Source: Microbacteriaceae bacterium
GTDB taxonomy: Bacteria; Actinomycetota; Actinomycetes; Actinomycetales; Microbacteriaceae
Length of the DNA stretch: 64,000 bases
Direction of reading: 5' to 3'
Assembly: GCA_007117135.1 (NCBI GenBank)
Contig: SKHB01000022.1
Coordinates: forward strand, 62,001 to 126,000
Shown here: one piece after another, positions 17,952-24,988 of the stretch
Layout of the letters: each line of letters begins with the position of its first letter
Position numbering within the stretch: position 1 is the stretch's first letter
The notes under the pieces: model-generated
The model's input: the letters and a program-made list of their open reading frames with translations, nothing else
Told to the model about the DNA's origin: nothing
The model's database searches: none
Position numbers and translations under genes: made by a program

Positions 17952-18584
17952 ATGATTGAAAACACAACCGAAGTTGTTGAACTGCGCACCGTGCCCGTCC
18001 AGCAGCGAAGCAACCAGCGCATGCAGAATTTGCTCGATGCCGCAGCCGGAATTATTGCAACCGAAGGTATTGATGCTGTCACCACCACCAGCGTCGCTTA
18101 CAAGAGCGGGTCTTCGGTGGGCGTGATTTACCGTTATTTTCCCAACATTGACTCGCTGCTTCGAGCCCTCGCTCACAGAAACCTGCAACGCTACCTCGCC
18201 CGTGTGGAAGAGGGAAGCGACAAATCCCCATCCGAGCCGTGGTCTTCGTGGGACCTCACACTCGACAGTTTTGTGGAGATGTGCCGCAGCGAACCAAGTT
18301 TCCGCCAGCTCGGGTTCGGAGACATCATCAACGACCGCTTCTTAGACAACGATGTATCCAACAACACTGTTGTGGCGAAAGCGTTCGCCGGCATGGTGTC
18401 AGAAACTCACAGCATTCCCGTCACCGACCACATGTTTTTTCACATCGAATCAGCCGTCTGGATGGGAGATTCACTGATGAAGCGAGCATTCCGATCGGAC
18501 CCCCTCGGCGATGAGCGCTTCGTCGAAGAAGCACGACGAGTAATTGGTGACTACCTGCGCACCAACGTTCCCATCCCTTCGTAG
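17952..18584 (+). CDS. TetR-family transcriptional regulator
   Basis: The 210-residue protein has an N-terminal TetR helix-turn-helix (about 22-68), with Leu-Asp-Ala-Ala-Ala-Gly-Ile-Ile and Gly-Val-Ile-Tyr-Arg-Tyr-Phe-Pro, and a helical ligand-binding domain. ATG 17952 is preceded by GAGGTGG at a suitable distance. The stop codon shares a base with the map start (TAGTG), so the two are co-translated, an unusual pairing. The target genes are unknown. Confidence 0.88.
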   Translation: MIENTTEVVELRTVPVQQRSNQRMQNLLDAAAGIIATEGIDAVTTTSVAYKSGSSVGVIYRYFPNIDSLLRALAHRNLQRYLARVEEGSDKSPSEPWSSWDLTLDSFVEMCRSEPSFRQLGFGDIINDRFLDNDVSNNTVVAKAFAGMVSETHSIPVTDHMFFHIESAVWMGDSLMKRAFRSDPLGDERFVEEARRVIGDYLRTNVPIPS

Positions 18585-19363
18585 TGGTTTTTCGAAAGCG
18601 CCATCCATCGGCTGACGATGTGATGCCTGCTGGACAGTTTGTGGCAGGCGTGCTCAGCGCTTTGGAAGCTGCTGCGACACCGGGTGTCAACCTGTTGGAA
18701 CTTGATCGAATCGCATCGGGCATGATTGCCGACGCCGGTGCCACGAGTTGTTATGTGGACTACCACCCCTCATTTGGCGGCTCACCGTTTGGCAAAGTAC
18801 TCTGCACCTCTGTCAACGATGCCGTATTGCATGGCCTACCGCGAGACCAAGTGCTCGCTCCAGGCGACCTACTCTCGGTCGACTTTGCCGTGTCATTGAA
18901 TGGCTGGGTAGCCGACTCAGCGCTCAGCGTTGTTGTTGGTGACGGCGCTGACGCTGACCGCCAGCTCATCGCCGCTACCAGGGAAGCCCTCCAAGAGGGA
19001 ATCAATCAGGCGATTCCCGGAAACCGGGTGGGGGATATTTCCGCGGCCATTGGTGTGGTCGGTAAAGACTACGGGTACCTCATCAACACCGACTTTGGCG
19101 GTCACGGTGTTGGTCGCACCATGCACGAAGACCCATCCATTCCCAACGATGGAACTCCTGGAACCGGCCCCAAACTTGTCCCCGGGATGGCTCTTGCCAT
19201 TGAACCGTGGTTTATGCACACCACCGACGAGATTGTCACCGACGAGGATGGCTGGACACTTCGAAGTGTTGATGGCTCACGCGGTGCCCATTCCGAACAC
19301 ACCGTGGTGGTCACAAAAGATGGCCCCGTTATCGTGACCAGGCGCCACGACGAAGACTTCTAA
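18584..19363 (+). CDS. map: Methionine aminopeptidase, type I
   Basis: The enzyme removes the initiator Met from nascent proteins. The 259-residue protein has all five metal ligands in family context: Asp in Leu-Ser-Val-Asp-Phe, Asp in Val-Ala-Asp-Ser-Ala, His in Gly-Gly-His-Gly-Val-Gly, Glu in Ala-Ile-Glu-Pro-Trp and Glu in His-Ser-Glu-His. The GTG start overlaps the TetR stop. The last codons and the TAA lie inside a degraded tRNA-Arg anticodon arm, so the charged C-terminal tail may have been created by an integration event. Confidence 0.93.
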   Translation: MVFRKRHPSADDVMPAGQFVAGVLSALEAAATPGVNLLELDRIASGMIADAGATSCYVDYHPSFGGSPFGKVLCTSVNDAVLHGLPRDQVLAPGDLLSVDFAVSLNGWVADSALSVVVGDGADADRQLIAATREALQEGINQAIPGNRVGDISAAIGVVGKDYGYLINTDFGGHGVGRTMHEDPSIPNDGTPGTGPKLVPGMALAIEPWFMHTTDEIVTDEDGWTLRSVDGSRGAHSEHTVVVTKDGPVIVTRRHDEDF

Positions 19364-19401
19364 TCTTTTGGTCGTAGGTTCGATCCCCGCCGAGGGCACC
19401 A
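19352..19401 (+). pseudogene. 3' half of a tRNA-Arg(TCT), candidate attachment-site scar
   Basis: The segment folds as the second half of a tRNA: a 5-bp anticodon stem (GAAGA/TCTTT) with loop CTTCTAA (anticodon TCT at 19359-19361), a 5-base variable loop, a T-arm with TTCGATC loop and one mismatched pair, then CGAGGGC, discriminator A and encoded CCA. The upstream sequence gives only four of seven acceptor pairs, so no intact tRNA is present. The map stop codon overlaps the anticodon loop. A tRNA 3' fragment at the edge of an accessory region is the usual footprint of integration into a tRNA gene. Confidence 0.65.
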
Positions 19402-19488
19402 AGTCTTTGTATGGTTTCGCCTGATGCGTGACATTACGTGTCCGGGTGATGGGCGACATGTGTTCGCTTGATGCGCAGCACTTCATTC

Positions 19489-19900
19489 ATGTTGACAGAG
19501 ACCAGAGATATAGAACAACGTTATCAAGCCGTTTTGGGGGTGATTCGGGATGGTGTCCCAATTGTTGAGGTGACCCGTCGTTTCGATGCGTCGAGGCAGG
19601 CTGCGCATCGGTGGTTGCCATGGTATCGGGATGAGGGTGTTCAGGGGTTGAAGGACCGTTCTCATGCTCCGCCGAGGTGTGCTTATCAAACAGCTGCCGA
19701 GGTGGAGGTGTGGTTGGTGGAGGCTAGGCGGCGTAACCCTTCGTGGGGGCCGGGGCGTCTGGTGGATGAAGCGGCGAGGATCGGGGTGGGGTCGGCGCCG
19801 TCAAAGTCTGCGGTGTATCGGTTGTTGAAACGCCAAGGGTGATTGACTCGGAGGCGAGGAAACCCCGGGATTGGAAGTTTCGCCCTCAAGCGCGTTTTCG
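19489..19900 (+). pseudogene. IS481-type transposase remnant (frameshifted)
   Basis: About 117 residues match the helix-turn-helix N-terminus of IS481-family transposases, including Arg-Asp-Gly-Val-Pro-Ile-Val-Glu-Val, His-Arg-Trp-Leu and Asn-Pro-Ser-Trp-Gly-Pro-Gly-Arg-Leu. The frame stops at 19842, where one missing T turns the expected Leu-Ile-Asp codons into TGA; the adjacent frame continues with Ile-Asp-Ser-Glu-Ala-Arg-Lys until about 19900. The catalytic DDE core is absent, so the element is dead. Confidence 0.8.
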
Positions 19901-20151
19901 ATTTCCGAGGGGCAGGAGTGCCTCAAGTTCCTGAAGATCCACGCCGCTGCGGGAAAAGCCTGGGGAAGGGGCCATCTGTGCGGGTAGAACCTCGGGCACT
20001 GAACGCTGTCACAGCCACAGCGTTGTCTGCCCGCGACGACTGAATTCCGGTCTTTCTCGACGCCTCAGGTTTCAGTGGACATTGCAATTAGGGCTTCTGA
20101 TAGGACTGTAGCAAGCGGGAAATAACGCCGCCGGAATTCTCTCTCCACGGG
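19901..20151. other. Mobile-element debris, no gene seen
   Basis: There is no convincing reading frame on either strand. A TGTCCACTGAAA-like segment on the minus strand near 20070-20095 could be the end of the IS21-type element whose istB remnant follows. Confidence 0.5.
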
Positions 20152-20322
20152 TCATTCTCTTCCGCTCATTGAAATGCCTTTGAGGGTGAGGGGGTCGGCG
20201 TGGTGCACGATGCGGTCGATCATGGCGGGTGCAGCGGCTTGGTCACCAAACACAACACCCCATGCGGAAAAGGCCAGGCCTCGCTCTCGCCAATCTGACA
20301 CATAGTGAAGAAGCTCGGAGCT
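20152..20322 (-). pseudogene. IS21-type IstB C-terminal remnant
   Basis: About 56 codons match the C-terminal end of IstB transposition helper ATPases: Tyr-Val-Ser-Asp-Trp-Arg-Glu-Arg-Gly, Phe-Ser-Ala-Trp-Gly-Val-Val-Phe-Gly-Asp, then Ala-Met-Ile-Asp-Arg-Ile-Val-His-His-Ala and Leu-Lys-Gly, ending at TGA 20152-20154. The frame is closed upstream by an in-frame stop at 20323 and the ATPase core is missing. This is a decayed element. Confidence 0.75.
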
Positions 20323-21096
20323 TTAGAGTTTGCGCCTGTCGGAGATTGATTCCGGAACCCCCTCTAGGTGAACATGCCCCCGTTTGTCAGGGTCGGCTTC
20401 CGCGGGCATGAGCGAAGCGACCTAACAGGGTGGAGGTCATTTTGGAAAAGCAGATAGCACCACTCAGAAAACTCGATTCCAGGAAATGTGGTGATTGCCG
20501 TCTCCAAGCGCGATTGGGGAAGGGCCGTCGTGGAGCCGTCTACCTGGCTAAGAATGATGGTGCCCAGTTTGCTGAACAGGCACCCCGGGAATCTTTGCAT
20601 GATCAACTGACTTAACGAGAACGTTTGAAATGGGAGATAACCTCTTTCGAGCCAGTGGAATCGCCGTTTGTCGCGCGAAACTTTGACTCAGGGTGTGACC
20701 GGGGCCGTGCTTGGTTTCCTAACGAATACTTCAAAGGCCCCGGCCTAGGTGAGTTGGTTTCGCGAACAAGGCCCCTCTTCGATTGGGGCTGGACTGATCT
20801 GGCAGAAGGATTTGTCAGCAGGATATGCTCCCGTGAAAAACTTCTCGTTCGGTAATATCCCGTGTAGCCGGGATAACTAGGTGAGTTCCGCGACGAGACT
20901 GATTCCCACTCGGTCGCGGGTTTTCAATCGGGACGAAGATTCTAGAGCTGATTCATCAAAGACAGAAGCACCCTTCCCTTGGTTGGAGTCAAAGACCCCT
21001 TTTCTCACGAGTTGAACTCTCCACGGAGTTTGGGCTATTCGTCGGCCCTGATAGTCCGAGACACACCCTGAACGGTCTTCGCAGGCACTCATAGCC
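20323..21096. other. Gene-poor scar before the peptide cluster
   Basis: Several short open frames exist on both strands, but none has a ribosome binding site plus a recognisable family. The only clear structure is the hairpin at 20856-20875. It is probably the decayed junction between insertion-sequence remnants and the cargo genes. Confidence 0.5.
20856..20875. terminator. Hairpin downstream of the GT2 gene
   Basis: The inverted repeat TATCCCG / CGGGATA has a 7-bp stem and 6-base loop, about 220 bases past the GT2 stop. No T-run follows on either strand, so termination activity is only a possibility. Confidence 0.35.
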
Positions 21097-22092
21097 CTAT
21101 CCAACGCTAGACGATGGAGCGGGTTCAATGACGAGAGGTTTTCTTCGCCGCAAGAATCGAACAGCAGCCCTCCGAGGGCGACCGCGGCGGGCTTCGTTGA
21201 GGAAGCGTAGGCTGACCTGTTCCTCATTTTCAAGAATGTTTTGCCAAGTCAGCGACGTTTTAATGGTCTGTGGAAGCACGTCCCATTGGTTGAGGGCGTG
21301 GCGCCAGTGTCGTTGCGCGAGCACCTCGAGTGCTCGAGCGGTTGAGGAACCGGCTTGATACTCCCGCCGCGAGGAACTGATTGCCAGCCAACTGTGGAGG
21401 GCGCCGCGGATTACCCCCACGGGGTTTCCTCTTGTCGTCAGCGATCCCGGACGCAGCCTCCGATAGAACAACTGTTCGGGCCGGTAGGACACCCTATCGG
21501 CCCGAAGGGTGAGTTGGATAGTGAATACGCTGTCCTCAGACATGTCGTGCAATGGGTATCTGACAGCGCTGTCTCGAACAAGAGATCGACGAGACAACTG
21601 GAGGCAAGGGGAAAAGCTGTAAGCATTCGCGGCGAGTGCAGGCTCGAGGTAGTCAACCCCTTTCCACAAGCGGGTGGCCAGCTGGTGGCGCAGCCTCTGC
21701 ACCCGCCATCCTCCGTGACTTGTTCTCTCACCGTTAATCGACTCAAAGAAAAGGAGGTCAGCGCTGTCCCCACGCGCTCGGTGGACCAGACGCTCCAGTG
21801 CGTCCGGCACGATCCAGTCGTCCGAATCGAGAAAATACAGGTATTCCCCCCGGGCCTGGTCGATACCGAAGTTTCGGGCTGCTCCTGGCCCCTGGTGCTC
21901 TTGGCTCAGTAACCGAACCCGAGAATCGCTGTCTGACCGCGCACGAATAATTTCGACGGAGCGGTCACTCGACCCGTCATCAACACAAATGATGTCCAGC
22001 TTTGGGAGCGTTTGATTTTGGACGCTATCTAGACACTGATTCAGATAGTCCTGAGTATTCCAGACCGGAATGATGACCGAAACATCAGCCAC
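21097..22092 (-). CDS. Glycosyltransferase family 2
   Basis: The 331-residue GT-A fold enzyme starts Val-Ser-Val-Ile-Ile-Pro-Val-Trp-Asn, with Val-Asp-Asp-Gly-Ser-Ser-Asp near residue 37 and the metal-binding Asp-Ser-Asp-Asp at 89-92. The conserved Glu-Asp region lies in Met-Ser-Glu-Asp-Ser. The C-terminus is very basic and lacks membrane segments. The GTG start lies 30 bases after the small precursor gene on the same strand, so the two are probably one transcript. The donor sugar and acceptor are unknown; the context suggests the peptide or a glycan attached to it. Confidence 0.88.
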   Translation of the reverse strand: MADVSVIIPVWNTQDYLNQCLDSVQNQTLPKLDIICVDDGSSDRSVEIIRARSDSDSRVRLLSQEHQGPGAARNFGIDQARGEYLYFLDSDDWIVPDALERLVHRARGDSADLLFFESINGERTSHGGWRVQRLRHQLATRLWKGVDYLEPALAANAYSFSPCLQLSRRSLVRDSAVRYPLHDMSEDSVFTIQLTLRADRVSYRPEQLFYRRLRPGSLTTRGNPVGVIRGALHSWLAISSSRREYQAGSSTARALEVLAQRHWRHALNQWDVLPQTIKTSLTWQNILENEEQVSLRFLNEARRGRPRRAAVRFLRRRKPLVIEPAPSSSVG

Positions 22093-22122
22093 CCCAGCCC
22101 CCCAAGCACCCTGTCAACCTAC

Positions 22123-22215
22123 CTAACCTGACAGGTCGCTTCCAGGAAGGCTTGCCGCCGAAACCTGTCCAACCTTGGTGGCGTCGGGAGCTTCCCAGCT
22201 TTTCTTGGCATTCAT
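22123..22215 (-). CDS. Putative RiPP precursor peptide with lasso-type leader (30 aa)
   Basis: This short gene has an ATG at 22215 and a strong AGGAG ribosome binding site eight bases before it. The peptide is 30 residues. Trp7, Pro10 and Gly16 match the Y-x-x-P-x-L-x-x-x-G leader motif read by lasso B1/RRE proteins (Trp for Tyr, Ala12 for Leu). Val15-Gly16-x-Val18-x3-Ser22 fits the following LGxFxxxT pattern, with Ser in place of the penultimate Thr. Cleavage two residues after Ser22 would leave the core PGSDLSG, which has two Ser and one Asp. A PqqD-type protein and a B2-type peptidase lie 5 kb away. It is the first gene before GT2. Precursor identity is inference from motif and context. 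Confidence 0.72.
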   Translation of the reverse strand: MNAKKSWEAPDATKVGQVSAASLPGSDLSG

Positions 22216-22237
22216 GTGATTTTCTCCTATTTCCTGT

Positions 22238-22266
22238 GGATGTGAGTCAGACTAACGCCAGACTCA
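22238..22266. promoter_or_regulatory. Promoter/operator region of the precursor gene
   Basis: This stretch holds a perfect inverted repeat TGAGTC-N12-GACTCA (22243-22248 and 22261-22266). On the minus strand TAGTCT (22249-22254) is a candidate -10 for the precursor transcript. The left part, GGATGTGAGTCAGACT (22238-22253), recurs with two bases deleted upstream of the GT11 gene at 23348-23361. Confidence 0.45.
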
Positions 22267-22443
22267 GTATCTAGCGGTGCAAGTCTCCTGGGCTTGGTCA
22301 CGGCGCTTGCGCAACCGTACTCACCAGCGCTTGGACAACTGAAACCCGTACTTCTTTCCGCTGCATTCTTGGCTACCCTCTCTCCGGGTTCTCTTCAAAA
22401 GCGTATCGCAAGAGTCGCAGCCTGTGCAGTTAATGTTCGACCG

Positions 22444-23310
22444 CTATTCGGTGCCGGACAATCCACTCTGGATTGGTATCCACATCCCAGGTGGCGGGCT
22501 GGGCCAGGCTAGGGCGCCATGTCGAAACCACGGGTCCGGGTAACACACCAGGGATGCTTCACCAAGAAACCCCGCCCACCAACTCCAGGTGCTGTTCGCG
22601 ACAACGAGATATCGGGCCATACTCAGCAAAGTCAGCGACTCGATGGGCCGTGAACTCGGCGGGGGCCTCAGGACCTCAATCCTGCGCCCTCGTGCAAGGC
22701 CAGAAACCCAGGGCAACTCAACTCGCTCTTCTGTCGCGACGATGACCGGTGCGTTGGGTGGCGCGTGGCGCCAGACCTCCTCCAACGCTTTCAGGTAGTA
22801 GTGATGGGGCAAAACACCATGCTGGGGAAGGTGAACGTAGTCACCCCGTCGGATATGAATTCCGATAAACGGTCCCATTTCCCCCAAACGCGCTGACATC
22901 TCAAGAAACCACTTACTGGGGTGGGAGATAATCCGAACCCTACGGCGAATCTCCTCGGCATGTTCCTCAAAGTACCGGGTGATCTGGAAATATCCGCGGA
23001 GTCGCGCCCGAGGCGAAATGTGTGAAACCCTCAGTAGGAGTGGTGAGCACCTGTCGGTCACCAACCAGCGCGACGCCCCCGGGAGACCGGCCAGTCGGTC
23101 GCGATAATGGCTCACTTTCCTCCTGGAGGCTTTCGTTGCCGAGATTCCACTATCGAAGGAATCAAGTTCCCAGGCTCGTGGTGCAGTGGAGGGGTAATGG
23201 ACCGTGTCGGCTTCTAAGGAGACCCCTTTGGCATGAGCGAGCGACCATCCGGCAGCCCAGATAAACAACTGATTGCCCAAACCGCCTGCAGGCTCAATCG
23301 TTATCGCCAT
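22444..23310 (-). CDS. GT11-type glycosyltransferase (alpha-1,2-fucosyltransferase-like)
   Basis: The 288-residue cytosolic enzyme has the family N-terminus Gly-Gly-Leu-Gly-Asn-Gln-Leu-Phe (9-16) and the GDP-sugar-binding His-Ile-Arg-Arg-Gly-Asp-Tyr motif (152-158), followed by a Ser-Thr-Trp-Ser-Trp-Trp-Ala segment typical of GT11. The family transfers L-fucose from GDP-fucose to galactose-like acceptors in surface glycans. The ATG at 23310 gives the canonical start; no strong ribosome binding site is seen. It is divergent from the GT25-like gene (86 bases). GDP-fucose synthesis genes are not in the window. Confidence 0.85.
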   Translation of the reverse strand: MAITIEPAGGLGNQLFIWAAGWSLAHAKGVSLEADTVHYPSTAPRAWELDSFDSGISATKASRRKVSHYRDRLAGLPGASRWLVTDRCSPLLLRVSHISPRARLRGYFQITRYFEEHAEEIRRRVRIISHPSKWFLEMSARLGEMGPFIGIHIRRGDYVHLPQHGVLPHHYYLKALEEVWRHAPPNAPVIVATEERVELPWVSGLARGRRIEVLRPPPSSRPIESLTLLSMARYLVVANSTWSWWAGFLGEASLVCYPDPWFRHGALAWPSPPPGMWIPIQSGLSGTE

Positions 23311-23347
23311 CTCAGCTAGCCCACGATTCTTGACAAATAAGAAGAGC

Positions 23348-23361
23348 GGATGTGTCAGACT
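23348..23361. promoter_or_regulatory. Element shared with the precursor promoter
   Basis: GGATGTGTCAGACT repeats the 16-base element at 22238-22253 except for a two-base deletion and has the same orientation relative to its downstream minus-strand gene (GT11). A consensus TTGACA lies nearby at 23330-23335. Confidence 0.45.
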
Positions 23362-23396
23362 CCATAGGACCACAATAGGACGGAGGAAAGAGCCAC

Positions 23397-24155
23397 GTGT
23401 TGCGCACAATCCGTCGGCATCGTGACCTCGCCTGGAGTTACCTCCGCTACCGACGAAACATAGGGACCCGTGGGGGACATAAGCCCCCATCACCTATCGA
23501 TATCCCCAAGGCGCAGGTTGTTCACCTGACGGAACGGTTAGATCGAGCAAAGCATTTTCGCGAGGAGTTTTCCCGTATTGGACTAGACCATGTGATCTTC
23601 GAAGCGACGAAACGCTCCGATGGGGTACTCGGGTGCGCGCTGTCGCACCGTCGCCTTGTGGAGTCCACACACCCAAACGAGGTCACATGGGTCTGCGAAG
23701 ATGACATTACTTTCGATGCCTCCGGTACTACGCTCACCGAGACTCTCAGGTCATTCATTGCTCACCCCGGACTCGATGTCCTCGTGCTTTCGCACAAAAC
23801 ACCCGGCCCCACCCTGCCCATCTCTACAGACTTTGCTCTAACCACCTCCTCTCAAACCACAGCGTCTTATCTCTTCAAGCCGTCAGCAAGAAAAGCGCTG
23901 ATCGGGTCATTTGATCAATCCGCCCTCATGCTCGGTCTAGGAACCCCACCTGAGGTTGCGGCCATAGACATTCACTGGAAGCAATTGCAGGTGTCGCAGC
24001 TGGTTTTCTGTGTTCCACGAAAGGCATTGGCGCATCAAGTGGCCTCCTACTCAGACGTCCAACGGCGGGAGGTCGACTACTATGACAACTCTCGGAATCT
24101 GAAAAAATCGCACGTAGATTTAGGTTTTCGGGCGGGCCCACATGAGGGAGGTTGA
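23397..24155 (+). CDS. GT25-like glycosyltransferase
   Basis: The 252-residue protein resembles glycosyltransferase family 25 (LPS-type galactosyl/glucosyl transferases). It has Val-Val-His-Leu-Thr-Glu-Arg-Leu-Asp-Arg near residue 41, Leu-Gly-Cys-Ala-Leu-Ser-His (78-84) and the acidic Glu-Asp-Asp motif (101-103). The N-terminal 28 residues are basic. The GTG start has a strong GGAGGAAAG ribosome binding site. Its last codon region abuts the beta-keto acid cleavage enzyme gene, so it heads a three-gene plus-strand operon. The acceptor is unknown. Confidence 0.78.
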   Translation: MLRTIRRHRDLAWSYLRYRRNIGTRGGHKPPSPIDIPKAQVVHLTERLDRAKHFREEFSRIGLDHVIFEATKRSDGVLGCALSHRRLVESTHPNEVTWVCEDDITFDASGTTLTETLRSFIAHPGLDVLVLSHKTPGPTLPISTDFALTTSSQTTASYLFKPSARKALIGSFDQSALMLGLGTPPEVAAIDIHWKQLQVSQLVFCVPRKALAHQVASYSDVQRREVDYYDNSRNLKKSHVDLGFRAGPHEGG

Positions 24156-24157
24156 TC

Positions 24158-24988
24158 GTGCTGGAGACATTTCCCCTTTCACTGTGTCCGACCGGTATGG
24201 TTCCGACCAGGGCCGACTCACCATATGTCCCAATTAGCCCGACGGAAATTGCCGACCAGGTCGCGGAGTGTGCAGAGTTTGGCGTGACCTCGGTTCACCT
24301 CCATGCACGTTCCGATACGGGCGAGCCAGCTTGGCAGCAGGATATCTTTGCCGACATCATTTCCCGAATTCGCCAGGTCACCCCAGATCTTGTTATTTGC
24401 GTTACGACTTCTGGCCGGCGGGAAAGTAGCCTGGAGAAACGCTCGGATGTCCTGTCTCTAGACGGGAACCTCAAGCCCGACATGGCCTCTCTAACGCTTT
24501 CGAGCATGAACTTCGCGACCAGCGCCTCGGTAAATGACCCCGAGACAGTGCAGGCTCTGGCGAGGACGATGCTCAAGAAAGGCATCATCCCCGAGTTGGA
24601 GATTTTTGATACAGGCATGGTGAACTATCTGAACTACCTTCGCCACAAGGGACTTCTCGCGGAACCCCTCGTTGTGAACTTTATTCTTGGAGGCATTGCC
24701 ACCGCGCAGGCCACCCTCCTCGATTTGGGAAGCCTGGTTGAGCGTCTGCCTGACGGTGCCATCTGGTCGGTGGGAGGTATTGGAAGGGCGCAACTTCCCG
24801 CGACAACCATGGCGCTTGCTGCTGGCGGAGGGGTCCGAATCGGTTTGGAGGATAATCTCCACCTGGACTCTTCCCGGTCGAGACTGGCGACCAACAAGGA
24901 CCTAGTTGCACGCATCGTTGAGATTGCTAATCAACTAGGTCGCTCACCAATGAAACCCGATCAATTTAGGGCGGTACTCGCCCGATGA
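24158..24988 (+). CDS. Beta-keto acid cleavage enzyme (BKACE, DUF849) family
   Basis: The TIM-barrel protein (276 residues) has the BKACE zinc motif His-Leu-His-Ala-Arg with downstream Asp-Thr-Gly-Glu-Pro (His47, His49) and the catalytic-site Gly-Leu-Glu-Asp-Asn (Glu231). Known members condense a beta-keto acid with acetyl-CoA to give acetoacetate and a new acyl-CoA. GTG 24158 is preferred because GGGAGG lies six bases upstream; TTG 24152 is possible. Its stop overlaps the next start (ATGA), so it is coupled to the acyltransferase and may supply its acyl-CoA donor. Confidence 0.83.
   Translation: MLETFPLSLCPTGMVPTRADSPYVPISPTEIADQVAECAEFGVTSVHLHARSDTGEPAWQQDIFADIISRIRQVTPDLVICVTTSGRRESSLEKRSDVLSLDGNLKPDMASLTLSSMNFATSASVNDPETVQALARTMLKKGIIPELEIFDTGMVNYLNYLRHKGLLAEPLVVNFILGGIATAQATLLDLGSLVERLPDGAIWSVGGIGRAQLPATTMALAAGGGVRIGLEDNLHLDSSRSRLATNKDLVARIVEIANQLGRSPMKPDQFRAVLAR

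Noticed and set aside
19323-19401. Complete functional tRNA-Arg overlapping map
   Set aside because: A D-arm-like hairpin can be drawn, but only four of seven acceptor pairs form and the T stem has a mismatch, so only the 3' half is credible as a remnant.
20364-20615. Short opposing frames in the insertion-sequence scar
   Set aside because: They overlap each other on opposite strands, lack ribosome binding sites and match nothing I recognise.
20625-20855. 76-codon plus-strand frame
   Set aside because: It needs a TTG start without a ribosome binding site, and the composition does not look like a structured protein.
20877-21233. Minus-strand frame downstream of and overlapping GT2
   Set aside because: It overlaps the end of GT2 in another frame and has no motif; most likely a shadow.
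22294-22512. Plus-strand 72-codon frame between the precursor and GT11 genes
   Set aside because: No ribosome binding site, no recognisable family, and it overlaps the real 3' end of the GT11 gene on the other strand.
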